From contig NZ_CP117167.1 in the NCBI RefSeq assembly GCF_028596025.1, positions 3,596,001-3,660,000 on the forward strand: DNA of 64,000 nt, in the 5' to 3' direction. Below the pieces are notes generated by a model. It was not told the DNA's origin. It saw nothing but the letters and a program-made list of their open reading frames with translations, and did not search any database. The stretch's first letter is position 1; each line of letters begins with the position of its first letter. The DNA comes from Mucilaginibacter jinjuensis (lineage in GTDB: Bacteria > Bacteroidota > Bacteroidia > Sphingobacteriales > Sphingobacteriaceae). The translations under genes were made by a program, and so were the position numbers. Shown one piece after another: positions 53,266-62,852 of this stretch.

Positions 53266-53510
53266 GAATTATTGCCGAACTACCGCACCCCGATTTTAAG
53301 ATCTCGATTTTGAGCATGAACCAGAAATTCATTATCAAGATTGAGCGCGGAACTTTTGAACAGATTTACAAAGTGCCCGAAATTGACTTAACTGATGGCG
53401 TAAACAGTGTATTTGAAATACTGGACGAGGCGTTTTTGAAGACCGTAGGTGAGCGTTTCCAGGCCATGCATAAGGATTTTAAGGATACTTATTTTAGGTA
53501 TAATTATTAG
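53262..53510 (+). CDS. Small conserved-looking hypothetical protein
   Basis: 82 residues, charged and mixed alpha/beta (ADLPHPDFKISILSMNQKF-like start, IIKIERGTFEQIYKVPEIDLTDGVNSVFEILDEAF). ATGA overlap with the CrtA-like gene indicates translational coupling. No family recognised. Confidence 0.6.
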   Translation: MRIIAELPHPDFKISILSMNQKFIIKIERGTFEQIYKVPEIDLTDGVNSVFEILDEAFLKTVGERFQAMHKDFKDTYFRYNY

Positions 53511-53865
53511 ACAAATCATCCCTTTTTTGTCATTGCGAGGAGGAACGACGTGGCAATCGTTGCTACACCGATCGAATAAACATTGGCGACGAGATTGCCA
53601 CGCTATCGCTCGCAATGACAAATGCGTAGAGTAAAATCTGCGACCTGTCCTGTAGGGTGCCGAAACAAGTTCGGCATGACGGGTGTAGAGCATTTTCGGC
53701 CAAAATTTTGTCACTAAGAAGGACTTTCAGGTCATTTTTAGTGGAACAGGGCACGAATCAAAAAGCATATCTTTTAATGATATAATAAATTGAATATCAA
53801 ATAAATATAAATATAATTATACCACTTGGTACAATACCGACTTTTAAGTTTGTAATATGGAACAT

Positions 53866-53879
53866 GTGGAACGTTCCAC
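53866..53879. promoter_or_regulatory. 14-bp perfect palindrome gtggaacgttccac
   Basis: Preceded by ggaacat with the same ggaac half, giving a triplet of half-sites. Possibly an operator; no promoter element nearby. Confidence 0.3.
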
Positions 53880-53887
53880 CCTTATAA

Positions 53888-53930
53888 ATAACAAGAAAGG
53901 CTGCTCAAATTGAGCAGCCTTTCTTGTTAT
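53888..53930. terminator. Bidirectional terminator before serA
   Basis: Stem of about 19 bp, core aaggctgctca / tgagcagcctt, loop AAATT, with T-runs on both strands. Confidence 0.88.
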
Positions 53931-53979
53931 TTGTAAGATCAGGTCTTGTTTCCTGTCTCTTGCTTATTGTCTCTAATAA

Positions 53980-54930
53980 CTAAGCTTTAAAGTGATTAAT
54001 GATCAACGTAGCTAACTCAACACCAATACGCTCCTGAGCTTCGTTGGTAGAAGCACCGATGTGAGGGGTTAAAGAGATTTTAGGATGAGCTAAGATCTCT
54101 GCTCTTGGTGTAGGTTCATTATCAAATACATCAAGACCGGCAAATGAGATCTGACCGCTGTTTAAGGCATCAACCAAAGCCAGCTCGTCAATTAATCCGC
54201 CACGTGAACAGTTGATTACACCTGCGCCTTTTTTCATTTTAGCGAAGGTTTCGGCATCAAGGATTGGTTTTTCGATAAACGGAGTGTGCAGGGTTACGAA
54301 ATCACTTTGTGCAATGATCTCTTCCTGGGTTGCTTTTTTAACAGAAGCTTTAACAACGTTACCACCGCCTAATTCTAATTCCAGCTCAGTATCAAAGTCG
54401 TAAACATCAAACGCCAATACATCCATACCAACACCTAAAGCAATTTTAGCTACCGCTTTTCCGATACGGCCAAAACCAAGGATACCCAAAGTTTTGCCAC
54501 GTAACTCAGCACCTTTAGCATAAGACTTTTTCAGGTCGTTAAATTTGGTACCGCCTTCAACCGGCATTTTACGGTTGCTGTCTTGCAGAAAACGTGCACC
54601 TGTAAACAGGTGGCCGAATACCAATTCAGCAACAGAGTTTGAAGAAGAAGCCGGAGTATTATAAGTTGGGATACCTTTTTCTTTAGCGTACTCAACGTCA
54701 ATATTATCAACGCCAACGCCGCCACGGCCAATCATTTTTAAATTAGGGCAGGCATCAATTAATGCTTTACGCACTTTAGTTGCACTGCGAACTGTAATAC
54801 CATCATAAGCCTGTAGTTTAACAGGTAACTCATCCTGTGGGATAGTATTTGTGTCAACCTCGAAGCCTGCTTCTTCAAGCATTTTTTTGCCTATCGGGTC
54901 TATGCCATCATTGGCTAATATTTTGATCAT
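53980..54930 (-). CDS. serA: D-3-phosphoglycerate dehydrogenase, short form
   Basis: 316 residues: catalytic and NAD-binding domains only, no ACT regulatory domain. NAD loop [15 protein letters not shown] near 150; catalytic Arg in NCSRGGLID; His in [16 protein letters not shown]. Oxidises 3-phosphoglycerate in serine synthesis. Downstream of serC. Lack of ACT suggests no serine feedback by the usual route. Confidence 0.92.
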   Translation of the reverse strand: MIKILANDGIDPIGKKMLEEAGFEVDTNTIPQDELPVKLQAYDGITVRSATKVRKALIDACPNLKMIGRGGVGVDNIDVEYAKEKGIPTYNTPASSSNSVAELVFGHLFTGARFLQDSNRKMPVEGGTKFNDLKKSYAKGAELRGKTLGILGFGRIGKAVAKIALGVGMDVLAFDVYDFDTELELELGGGNVVKASVKKATQEEIIAQSDFVTLHTPFIEKPILDAETFAKMKKGAGVINCSRGGLIDELALVDALNSGQISFAGLDVFDNEPTPRAEILAHPKISLTPHIGASTNEAQERIGVELATLIINHFKA

Positions 54931-54953
54931 TTCGTTATCTTTGAATGGGTTTC

Positions 54954-55022
54954 TAAAGTTGATTAGGTTGATTGAGCTGGATTAGGTTGATTAAAACCTA
55001 TCAACTACTCACACAATCAACC
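54954..55022. repeat. Word-like inverted repeat between serC and serA
   Basis: Left ttgattaggttgattgagct and ggattaggttgatt; right cctatcaactactcacac and aatcaaccac. Words GGTTGATT/AATCAACC repeat in inverted order. Confidence 0.5.
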
Positions 55023-55032
55023 ACGCAACTAA

Positions 55033-56100
55033 TTACTTATTTTTCTCAGCAAACTCCTGCATGGCATCAATCAGCACGTGTACGCTGGTAATTGGCAATG
55101 CGTTATAAATTGATGCACGGAAACCGCCCACGCTACGGTGGCCTTTAATACCTACGATACCTTTTTCATCGCAGAATTTAAGGAATGGTTTTTCGTGCTC
55201 CGGGTTTTCTACCACAAAACAAACGTTCATTTTAGAACGGTCTTCCGGTACGCAAACACCTTTAAATAATGGGTTACGGTCAATCTCAGCATATAATGCA
55301 GCAGCTTTGGCATCGTTCTCTTTTTCGATAGCTTCTACACCACCTTTAGCTTTTAACCAGCGCAGGGTAAGCATAGATACCAGGATAGCAAATACAGGAG
55401 GCGTATTGTACATTGAGCCACCTTCAATCTGCGTCTGATAGTTAAACATAGCCGGGATCTTGCGATCTGCTTTGCCTAAAATCTCATCCTTAACAATTAC
55501 TAAAGTAACACCTGCAGGGCCCATGTTTTTCTGAGCACCGGCATAGATGATACCGAAATCGGCCACATTAACTTTACGGCTGAAGATATCTGAAGACATA
55601 TCACAAACAACCGGAACAGATGATGCCGGGAACTCGTGCAATTGCGTACCGTAAATAGTATTATTTGAAGTTAAATGCAAATAAGCAGCATCAGATGGTA
55701 CGGTAAAATCTTTAGGGATATAAGTAAAGTTGCTTTCTTTAGAAGTAGCAATAACCTCTACACCACCAAAGTATTTGGCTTCTTTCAACGCCTTGTTTGC
55801 CCACACGCCCGACTCTACATAAGCAGCTTTACCAGTTTCTGGTAGCAGGTTATAAGGCACCAAAGCAAACTGTGTGCTTGCACCGCCTTGTAAAAATAAA
55901 ACCGAGTAACCGTCCGGAACGCTGAAAAGCTCTTTTACAAGCTTAACGGCTTCATCAAGCACTGCCTCAAACTCGGACGAACGATGCGAAATCTCAAGTA
56001 CTGAAAGACCAATACCATTAAAATTCACAACAGCTTCCGCAGCTTGTTTTAATACCTCGTGAGGCAGGATGCCTGGACCGGCTCCAAAATTGTGTTTCAT
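55033..56100 (-). CDS. serC: Phosphoserine aminotransferase
   Basis: 355 residues. Motifs: [17 protein letters not shown] start, [24 protein letters not shown] with the PLP lysine in AQKN, and the C-terminal [17 protein letters not shown]. Converts 3-phosphohydroxypyruvate and Glu to phosphoserine. Followed by serA. Confidence 0.94.
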   Translation of the reverse strand: MKHNFGAGPGILPHEVLKQAAEAVVNFNGIGLSVLEISHRSSEFEAVLDEAVKLVKELFSVPDGYSVLFLQGGASTQFALVPYNLLPETGKAAYVESGVWANKALKEAKYFGGVEVIATSKESNFTYIPKDFTVPSDAAYLHLTSNNTIYGTQLHEFPASSVPVVCDMSSDIFSRKVNVADFGIIYAGAQKNMGPAGVTLVIVKDEILGKADRKIPAMFNYQTQIEGGSMYNTPPVFAILVSMLTLRWLKAKGGVEAIEKENDAKAAALYAEIDRNPLFKGVCVPEDRSKMNVCFVVENPEHEKPFLKFCDEKGIVGIKGHRSVGGFRASIYNALPITSVHVLIDAMQEFAEKNK

Positions 56101-56273
56101 ATCAGTTATTTTTATATTGGGCTAAGGGTTAAAAGGATTGATTAGCCGCCCCGAAATTAAAGAATTGGAATATTATTTTGGCAAAAAAATCAATGATTTA
56201 TTAACAGTGCGCTATTATTATACTGATCTGTTTAATAAGTTTACGGGCACACAAGTATCAAACTATATAAAAT

Positions 56274-56933
56274 CTATGATTTTAGTGGGTTTTTGAGCTG
56301 TTTAATAGCATTTTGTTGATCGGCGGCCGAGAATACAGAGTTACCTGCAACCAGTGCAGTCGCCCCGGCTTCGAGCAGGTTATTAACATTTGTTTGGTCT
56401 ACTCCCCCATCAATTTCAATAATCAGGTCCGGATTTTCTGCGGAAGCCAACGCTTTCAGCTCTTTTATTTTCTTGTAAGTATTGGGTATAAACTTTTGAC
56501 CACCGAAGCCCGGGTTAACAGACATGATAAGCACCATATCCAGATCGCCAATAATATCAACCAGCGAGGCCACCGGTGTATGAGGGTTTAATGCAACCGA
56601 AGCTTTACAACCCAGCTCTTTAATGGCTTGTACTGTGCGGTGCAGGTGTGTACAGGCTTCCATGTGTACAGTAATGCTATAAGCACCGGCTTCTTTAAAT
56701 TGCTGCAGGTAACGATCAGGGTCAACAATCATTAAATGCACATCAAGTGGCTTTTTAGCGTATTTGGCAACAGCCTTCATTACCGGGAAACCAAAGGAGA
56801 TGTTAGGCACAAAAAGGCCGTCCATTATATCGATGTGAAACCAGTCGGCCTCACTGTTATTAACCATTTCGGTATCACGTTGTAAGTTGGCAAAATCAGC
56901 TGCCAGGATAGACGGTGCAATGATGTGGTTCAT
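56274..56933 (-). CDS. rpe: Ribulose-phosphate 3-epimerase
   Basis: 219 residues, TIM barrel. IAPSILAADFANLQRDTEMV, HIDIMDGLFVPNISFGFPV (metal ligands), HLMIVDPDRYL, MSVNPGFGGQKFIP and IEIDGGVDQTNV are the family's five motifs. Interconverts Ru5P and Xu5P. A TATCTTTG element is 5 bp before the ATG. Confidence 0.95.
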   Translation of the reverse strand: MNHIIAPSILAADFANLQRDTEMVNNSEADWFHIDIMDGLFVPNISFGFPVMKAVAKYAKKPLDVHLMIVDPDRYLQQFKEAGAYSITVHMEACTHLHRTVQAIKELGCKASVALNPHTPVASLVDIIGDLDMVLIMSVNPGFGGQKFIPNTYKKIKELKALASAENPDLIIEIDGGVDQTNVNNLLEAGATALVAGNSVFSAADQQNAIKQLKNPLKS

Positions 56934-56938
56934 GCGGC

Positions 56939-56946
56939 CAAAGATA
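56939..56946 (-). promoter_or_regulatory. -7 element of rpe, near-leaderless
   Basis: Minus-strand TATCTTTG ends 5 bp before ATG 56933. Confidence 0.45.
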
Positions 56947-56949
56947 TGT

Positions 56950-57112
56950 TATTGGTTTATTAGTTCATTGGTTCAGTTGTTCATTGGTGTCAATTTTAGA
57001 TAGAAAAGACAAATGGATAACCATATCTATAGCCAAAATATCGAAAGGTATTATCTAAATAGAAAAGACAATGAACTAATGAGCCATTGAACCAATGAAC
57101 AACAATCAATCA
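56950..57112. repeat. Word-like inverted repeat before rpe
   Basis: ttagttcattggttcagttg (56961-56980) faces ccattgaaccaatgaac (57084-57100); inside, two direct copies of tagaaaagacaa (57000-57011 and 57059-57070). The ends meet the 57106 gene. Confidence 0.5.
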
Positions 57113-57375
57113 CAATGCAACAACAGGTCGTAGTATTTATTCATGAGTTCGGTATCATAATTTACCAAAGAGTTATAGGCTTCGGATACCAGTTCAGTGA
57201 GTATGGATGCGCCAAGCTGACCTGCGCCGTTGGGAATCTCTTCGTAATACTTAATCAGCTCTTTTACCCGCACAATTTCGTACAGCAACGACTGCACAAT
57301 GTCGGTTTGTGTAGTTTGACTAATTACCGGCTTGTCATTCAAAAAATCTAATGGATCTTGTCCGGTAGCTATCAT
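57106..57375 (-). CDS. Small conserved-type hypothetical protein
   Basis: 89 residues, acidic alpha-helical (TDIVQSLLYEIVRVKELIKYYEEIP, LTELVSEAYNSLVNYDTELMNKYYDLLLHC). No motif or signal. Ends in the repeat region. Not recognised. Confidence 0.55.
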   Translation of the reverse strand: MIATGQDPLDFLNDKPVISQTTQTDIVQSLLYEIVRVKELIKYYEEIPNGAGQLGASILTELVSEAYNSLVNYDTELMNKYYDLLLHCD

Positions 57376-57480
57376 AGTTTAAAACAAACGGGGTATTTCA
57401 CAGGATTACGCAACATTATTATTCTCTAAAATACACAATCGCGTAAATTGTTTTAAAATGTTGAAAAAAAATTAAAACAA

Positions 57481-57508
57481 AAAAGGCCTTCAAAACTGAA
57501 GGCCTTTT
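57481..57508 (-). terminator. Terminator of pnp
   Basis: 12-bp stem aaaaggccttca / tgaaggcctttt, loop AAAC, U-tract on minus. Confidence 0.9.
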
Positions 57509-57529
57509 AATTTATTGATTTACAATAAA

Positions 57530-59668
57530 TTAAGCTTTGGGCTCGGTATTACGTTCTGGCTTTGGCAATAAAACTTTGCGCGATAACTTAAGTTTACCTT
57601 GTTTATCGATGTCGATCAGTTTTACTTTAACCATCTCGCCTACTTCAAATACGCCATCCATAGTTTCGATACGTTTGTGATCGATTTCTGAAATGTGTAA
57701 TAAACCATCTTTACCTGGCATAATCTCAACAAATGCACCGAAAGGCATAATTGATCTTACTTTGCCTTCGTAAACTTCACCAACTTCTGGTTTAGAAGCG
57801 ATAGCGCGGATACGTGAAACGGCTGCATCGATAGATGCTTTGTCGTCTGCAAATATTTGTACGATACCCTGGTTATCTTTCTCTTCGATAGATATAGTAG
57901 CACCGGTTTCGCGTTGCATTTCCTGGATAATTTTACCACCGGGACCGATAACTGCACCAATAAATTCTTTATCGATTTTAATGGTAACGATACGCGGAGC
58001 AAACGGTTTGTAATCTTCACGAGGTGCGCTTAAAGTCTTAGCCATTTCGCCTAAGATATGTAAACGGCCTTCTTTAGCCTGATCTAAAGCGTTGGTTAAT
58101 ACTTCATAAGATAAGCCATTGATTTTTAAGTCCATCTGGCAAGCAACGATACCGTTTTTAGTACCCGTTACTTTAAAGTCCATATCACCTAAGTGATCTT
58201 CATCACCTAAGATATCAGAAAGGATAGCATATTTAGTACCCATTTCGTTAGTGATCAATCCCATTGCAATACCAGATACCGGGTTAGTAATTTTAACACC
58301 AGCATCCATCAAAGCCAAGGTACCTGCACAAACTGTTGCCATTGACGACGAACCGTTTGACTCCAGTATATCAGAAACTACGCGGATAGTATATGGATTC
58401 TCATCAGCATCAGGCAATACGCGTTTTAATGAACGCATAGCCAGGTTACCGTGACCAATTTCGCGACGGCCAGCACCACGGTTAGGGCGAACCTCACCAG
58501 TTGAGAAGCCTGGGAAGTTATAGTGTAAAATGAATTTCTGGTAGCCGTTAATAAACGCACCATCAATCATTTGCTCATCATCCTTAGCACCTAAAGTAAC
58601 AGTGGTTAATGATTGAGTTTCGCCACGGGTAAATACGGCAGAACCGTGAGCAGCAGGCAAGTAACTTACTTCGCTCCAGATTGGGCGGATCTCGGTAGTT
58701 TTACGGCCATCTAAACGTTTACCTTCGTCTAATACCAGATTACGGATAGCATCGTACTCAACATCGTGGTAATATTTTTTAGCTAAGAATTTGGTAACAT
58801 CATCAATCTCGCCTAAAGTAGCGATATAAGTATCACGTACTTCTTTAAATTTAGCACCACGCTCGTCTTTGCCGGAAGCAGAAGAAGCGATAGCATAAAC
58901 CTGATCGTAAGTTGCAGCGTAGATTGCTTTTTTCAAATCCTCGTTGCTGTGTTCGTGGCTGTAAACGCGTTTTTCGGTTTTACCAACTTCAATGGTTAAT
59001 TCTTTTTGAGCTAAACACTGTAATTTAATAGCAGTGTGTGCAAATTTGATAGCCTCAACTAATTCAGCTTCCTGAATTTCTTTCGATTCGCCCTCAACCA
59101 TGTTAATGTCATGCTCAGAACCAGCTACGATAAACTCTAAAGTAGCATGCTCCAGTTGGCTTAGGGTTGGGTTGATAACCAGCTGGCCATCAATTTTAGC
59201 AACACGAACCTCAGAAATTGGTCCGTTGAAAGGGATATCAGAAACAGATAAAGCTGCAGATGCTGCCAAACCGGCTAGTGCATCAGGCATAATATCTTTA
59301 TCAGCAGAGATCAGAGAGATCATCACTTGGGTATCAGCGTGATAATCTTCAGGGAACATTGGGCGTAATGCACGGTCAACCAAACGAGAGATTAAAACCT
59401 CATAGTCTGATAAACGCGCCTCACGGCGTAAAAAACCACCAGGGATACGTCCCGTAGCAGCATATTTTTCTTGGTAGTCAACAGAAAGTGGCAAAAAGTC
59501 TACACCCTCTTTCGCTTCTTTTGATGAAACTACAGTAGCCAATAACATGGTATCACCCATTTTAACCACTACAGAGCCATCTGCTTGTTTGGCCAGTTTA
59601 CCGGTTTCGATCTCAATGGTGCGGCCGTCACCTAAATCGATGGTTTTTCTAATTACGTTGTAACTCAT
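57530..59668 (-). CDS. pnp: Polyribonucleotide nucleotidyltransferase (PNPase)
   Basis: 712 residues. Two RNase PH-like cores (to ~540), the KH domain with [17 protein letters not shown] (GxxG) near 560, and the S1 domain ([35 protein letters not shown]) to the end. Degrades RNA 3'-5' with phosphate. Follows rpsO with an intervening hairpin, the classical order. Confidence 0.96.
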   Translation of the reverse strand: MSYNVIRKTIDLGDGRTIEIETGKLAKQADGSVVVKMGDTMLLATVVSSKEAKEGVDFLPLSVDYQEKYAATGRIPGGFLRREARLSDYEVLISRLVDRALRPMFPEDYHADTQVMISLISADKDIMPDALAGLAASAALSVSDIPFNGPISEVRVAKIDGQLVINPTLSQLEHATLEFIVAGSEHDINMVEGESKEIQEAELVEAIKFAHTAIKLQCLAQKELTIEVGKTEKRVYSHEHSNEDLKKAIYAATYDQVYAIASSASGKDERGAKFKEVRDTYIATLGEIDDVTKFLAKKYYHDVEYDAIRNLVLDEGKRLDGRKTTEIRPIWSEVSYLPAAHGSAVFTRGETQSLTTVTLGAKDDEQMIDGAFINGYQKFILHYNFPGFSTGEVRPNRGAGRREIGHGNLAMRSLKRVLPDADENPYTIRVVSDILESNGSSSMATVCAGTLALMDAGVKITNPVSGIAMGLITNEMGTKYAILSDILGDEDHLGDMDFKVTGTKNGIVACQMDLKINGLSYEVLTNALDQAKEGRLHILGEMAKTLSAPREDYKPFAPRIVTIKIDKEFIGAVIGPGGKIIQEMQRETGATISIEEKDNQGIVQIFADDKASIDAAVSRIRAIASKPEVGEVYEGKVRSIMPFGAFVEIMPGKDGLLHISEIDHKRIETMDGVFEVGEMVKVKLIDIDKQGKLKLSRKVLLPKPERNTEPKA

Positions 59669-59744
59669 TTTTGTTGTGTTGTGATACGCTTTTCATCTTG
59701 CAGAGCGTATCGTTTTCTATGTTTAAAAATCGTTGTTTTTAATG

Positions 59745-59780
59745 AAAAAAAGCCATCCGATAAATCGAACGGCTTTTTGT
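59745..59780 (-). terminator. rpsO-pnp intercistronic hairpin
   Basis: Stem with two G-U pairs on the minus strand (they would be A-C mismatches on plus) followed by U's; partial terminator or processing site for the rpsO-pnp transcript. Confidence 0.75.
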
Positions 59781-59796
59781 TAAAATTTCTCAAGAG

Positions 59797-60075
59797 TTAC
59801 TTGATGATATCACGCAGCTCAAGAGCTTTAATGATAGCACGGTATCTTCCAATATCTTTTTTATACAAGTAAGCTAACAGCGCGCGGCGTTTACCTACTA
59901 ATTTTTGCAATGATAATTGAGTAGAAAAATCTTTTTTGTTTTTTTTCAGGTGACCGGTTAAGTGTGCGATACGGGTTGTAAACAATGCAACCTGGCCTTC
60001 TGCCGAACCTGTGTTGGTAGCTTCGCCACCGTGTTTTGCGAAAATCTCTGCTTTCGCTTCTTTACTTAGATACAT
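59797..60075 (-). CDS. rpsO: 30S ribosomal protein S15
   Basis: 92 residues with the S15 helices: IFAKHGGEATNTGSAEGQVALFTTRIAHLTGHLKKNKKDFSTQLSLQKLVGKRRALLAYLYKK. Binds 16S rRNA central domain. TACCTTTG promoter element 45 bp upstream. Confidence 0.96.
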   Translation of the reverse strand: MYLSKEAKAEIFAKHGGEATNTGSAEGQVALFTTRIAHLTGHLKKNKKDFSTQLSLQKLVGKRRALLAYLYKKDIGRYRAIIKALELRDIIK

Positions 60076-60494
60076 TACTTGAATGATATTAAAGCGTAAT
60101 TACTTTTGTTAATTGTGGCACAAAGGTAGTTTTTTAAGTTGAAATTAAAAAGGGGCATTGGAAAGTTTCTGAAGAGGGATAAAAGATTAAGGACGAAAGG
60201 AAGGAACAAAGATAAAAGACAAAGGATAAAGGCTTTAAGTTAAATTCACCTAAACTTACAATATTAAATATAAGGGCATTCCCTTCCCCTACTTAGCCCA
60301 CAGCACGGTCGCGCTTTCCGCTTATACTGCACGGGCATTAACCACTGGGCCGGTGTCCGCTGCAATCGCTAATGCGGGCTACTGTATAATAGCTTAAAAT
60401 TCGTGGCAAATACAGATACCATCGAAACTTCTACTGCGTTAATTGCTTTTAATTATACTTTTGGCGCCGAAACGAAACTTTACAAATAACACGA
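60076..60494. other. Intergenic region with structured GC-rich element
   Basis: AT-rich except for a GC-rich segment 60322-60389 that can fold: ttatac/gtataa ends, gcatta/taatgc inner arms and a cac-N7-gtg tip. Also contains the thioesterase promoter TACTTTTG (60456-60463). No gene seen. Confidence 0.5.
60121..60128 (-). promoter_or_regulatory. Promoter -7 element of rpsO
   Basis: Minus-strand TACCTTTG, preceded by a T-rich -33 region; leaves a ~40-nt leader. Confidence 0.55.
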
Positions 60495-60917
60495 ATGACA
60501 GAAAAAAAGAAATACGCCCATTTTGAAACCGAGCACCGGGTACGGCCCGATGATATCGATATGTTTCAGCATGTGCACAACAGCAAATACTTTGATTATG
60601 TAATGGCTGCCCGTTACGAGCAAATGGATGTTTGCTACGGCATGTCTATGGAGAAATTCATGGAGCGCGGTTATGGCTGGGTGGTACGCACCGCATTTAT
60701 TGAATACAAACGTGCCCTAATGCTGGGCGACCGCTTCCTGGTAAAAACAGGCATCGAGACCATTGATGAGCGAGGCTGTCGCGTACACTTTGTAATCAGC
60801 AATAAAGAAACTAAAAAAATCTGCAGTGATGGCTGGATTGATTTTAGCCTGATTGATATTAAAACCAATAAAGCGGCTAAATTACCGCAGGATATTATTG
60901 ATCATTATCAGCATTAA
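60495..60917 (+). CDS. Acyl-CoA thioesterase, hotdog fold (4HBT/YbgC type)
   Basis: 140 residues. HRVRPDDIDMFQHVHNSKYFDYVMAARYEQMD is the YbgC/4HBT active-site helix, with the Asp of DxDxxxHVNN-like pattern. Hydrolyses short- or medium-chain acyl-CoA. Promoter element 32 bp upstream. Confidence 0.88.
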   Translation: MTEKKKYAHFETEHRVRPDDIDMFQHVHNSKYFDYVMAARYEQMDVCYGMSMEKFMERGYGWVVRTAFIEYKRALMLGDRFLVKTGIETIDERGCRVHFVISNKETKKICSDGWIDFSLIDIKTNKAAKLPQDIIDHYQH

Positions 60918-60919
60918 GC

Positions 60920-60985
60920 CCCCCAACCCCCTAAAGGGGGATTAAGAACTGCATTTTACGTAGAGACACAACATTTTGTGTCTCT
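60920..60985. repeat. Two short repeat copies after the thioesterase
   Basis: ccccctaaaggggg block palindrome (60928-60941), then a single REPIN-like unit (60959-60985, plus orientation) ending in a T-run, which may also terminate the thioesterase transcript. Confidence 0.6.
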
Positions 60986-60995
60986 TTTTTTGCCA

Positions 60996-62108
60996 TTATT
61001 TTTCGCTCTCAGGTAATACTGCGAAAGATTTATAATAGTTAAAATAGAACAAAACGAATGCGGCAGCAATACAAAGTAATGTGGCTAAGAGCATCGCTTT
61101 AAACATCACGATCCAAAATATTAGCATAAATAACCCCAGTACCCATTGCATATAAATATCCATCGTCAAACCAATTCGATACAACAAACTATGGAAGAGC
61201 ATAATAGCACTCAAAGCAAACAGAGTAAGTTCGACAGCAAACATGGGATCGAAACGGGTAAACAGCCAGATAATCTCGGGCAAAAGCATGGCAAAATAAA
61301 CCAACACAAAGCCTCCAAATAAACTGCTCCGGCCATAAGGAAGGTTTCTGCCAAAACGCAGAAAGGTTTCTTCGAATACGCGCTCTTCAAACACAATAGC
61401 AACATGTGCTACTATTATAGCTAATACGGCGATACCGGCTACACGTGTATCGTGCTTCACATCATCGAACAGGGCAAATACAGCCGTTATTACAATCCAC
61501 GATATTACTTTAATGATGGTATAAGCAACCTTTTTCTGATTAAAGATATGCCAGATAAACAAACTGAAATATGGTTTAGGCATAGATTTGCCAAAGCGCA
61601 GAAATAAGGACAATTGCTTACCCTCTGGCAATACCTGTGTGAGCCTGATGCAGAAGAAAGCGCTTGCTACACTCAATAGTAATAAATAGACAACTATACC
61701 TAATGAGGCAAGATAACTTTGATGCGTTAGTCCTACTCCTATTGTTATACCGCCATAAACAATTATGGGCAATAGGATATTAAACTGGATAACCAGCCAG
61801 CTTATAAACTGGTCTCTTTTACTATAAGCCGAAATACTATAAAATAAAAACTGATGATGCGGTGCGGCCAGCTGTCCGGCCACGTAATGCCAGGCTTTAA
61901 CCATGTACAATAACCAAACCCCAAATACCACCGCCAATAATAACGGACTGGTTAAAAAAGCCAGCATCAAAGATTTATGGTAGCTTATCAGCATATCGCC
62001 AGGCACCGCACCAAACAACACCAGGAATATAAATATAAACATACCTGCATGGGCCCGATAAAAGCCGTGTGCAAAAACCTTATTAAGTACATTGGTTAAT
62101 GCACTCAT
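60996..62108 (-). CDS. ABC exporter membrane subunit, Bacteroidota type
   Basis: 370 residues, about nine hydrophobic helices (e.g. AGMFIFIFLVLFGAVPGDML, PLLLAVVFGVWLLYMV, TLLCIAAAFVLFYFNYY). No substrate-binding motif. The 1-bp overlap with the ATPase gene supports one transporter. Likely exports an unknown compound. Confidence 0.75.
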   Translation of the reverse strand: MSALTNVLNKVFAHGFYRAHAGMFIFIFLVLFGAVPGDMLISYHKSLMLAFLTSPLLLAVVFGVWLLYMVKAWHYVAGQLAAPHHQFLFYSISAYSKRDQFISWLVIQFNILLPIIVYGGITIGVGLTHQSYLASLGIVVYLLLLSVASAFFCIRLTQVLPEGKQLSLFLRFGKSMPKPYFSLFIWHIFNQKKVAYTIIKVISWIVITAVFALFDDVKHDTRVAGIAVLAIIVAHVAIVFEERVFEETFLRFGRNLPYGRSSLFGGFVLVYFAMLLPEIIWLFTRFDPMFAVELTLFALSAIMLFHSLLYRIGLTMDIYMQWVLGLFMLIFWIVMFKAMLLATLLCIAAAFVLFYFNYYKSFAVLPESEK

Positions 62109-62743
62109 CAGGCAATATGTGTTAAGGTTTGATTGTCGATCAACAATTCACCGGCACTTGGTAATATATCACGATCAAGCGCCTGGTGCGATGACAGGAT
62201 AAAACCGGTGCCATCTTGCTCCTGTCGCTCGTTGATCCATTTGTATAGTATAAGCAGAGATGCTGTATCTATGGTAATTAAAGGCTCATCCAACAATATC
62301 AGTTTAGGCCTGCCTAAAAATGCCAGTAATAAGGATAGCTTTTTGTTCATCCCGCTGGAGTATGAGCCAATTGGCCTATCAACATAGCTTTGCATTTGCA
62401 TGCTTTCTATGTATTGTTCCTCCTGTCCTGTTGCTGCGCCGCGTGCTTTGGCAAACAGGTTGATCATCTCCCGTCCCGTTAAAAATTCGGGAAACAAGGG
62501 TTCAGCTTCCGCAAAGCTCACCAGACGGCGATAGTTGATTGCATCCTTTTTTACGCTGATATTTCCATCCAGTAATACATCACCATCAAATGAGAGCATC
62601 CCCGCTACAGATTTCAACAGCGTGCTCTTGCCTGATCCGTTAACTCCTTTTAACCAGTATAGGCCTTGCCCAATCTGCAGATCATCTACCTTTAAAGCAG
62701 CAAAATTGCCGTAATTCTTTTGAAAGTTTACAAATTGGAGCAT
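62108..62743 (-). CDS. ABC transporter ATP-binding protein
   Basis: 211 residues from ATG 62743; an earlier GTG (62770) lies inside a repeat copy and adds poor residues. Walker A GVNGSGKST near 40, signature YSSGMNKKLSLLLAF, Walker B LILLDEPL. Partner of the membrane protein just downstream. Short. Confidence 0.88.
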   Translation of the reverse strand: MLQFVNFQKNYGNFAALKVDDLQIGQGLYWLKGVNGSGKSTLLKSVAGMLSFDGDVLLDGNISVKKDAINYRRLVSFAEAEPLFPEFLTGREMINLFAKARGAATGQEEQYIESMQMQSYVDRPIGSYSSGMNKKLSLLLAFLGRPKLILLDEPLITIDTASLLILYKWINERQEQDGTGFILSSHQALDRDILPSAGELLIDNQTLTHIA

Positions 62744-62763
62744 GAGACGGTGCCTTATTAAAA

Positions 62764-62842
62764 GAGACACAAAATATTGTGTCTCTACATTGGATAATTT
62801 TATTTCTTTTTAAAACGTAGAGACACAATATTTTGTGTCTCC
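62764..62842. repeat. REPIN-like pair 4
   Basis: Units at 62764-62789 (minus) and 62816-62842 (plus), both with the variant aatattttg, diverging tail to tail with 26 nt between. Confidence 0.8.
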
Positions 62843-62852
62843 TCTAAGATGT

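Larger units (their letters stand above)
53511..53979. other. Intergenic repeat and terminator region
   Basis: In order: a CATTGCGAGG pair (53529-53620), a GTCATGCTG half copy (53641-53682), AT-rich sequence, palindrome gtggaacgttccac (53866-53879), and the serA-side terminator at 53888-53930. Small open frames within repeats are not called. Confidence 0.6.

Noticed and set aside
62743-62770. GTG start of the ABC ATPase at 62770
   Set aside because: It falls in a repeat copy and adds residues with no family match; ATG 62743 begins the usual MLQF-type start.
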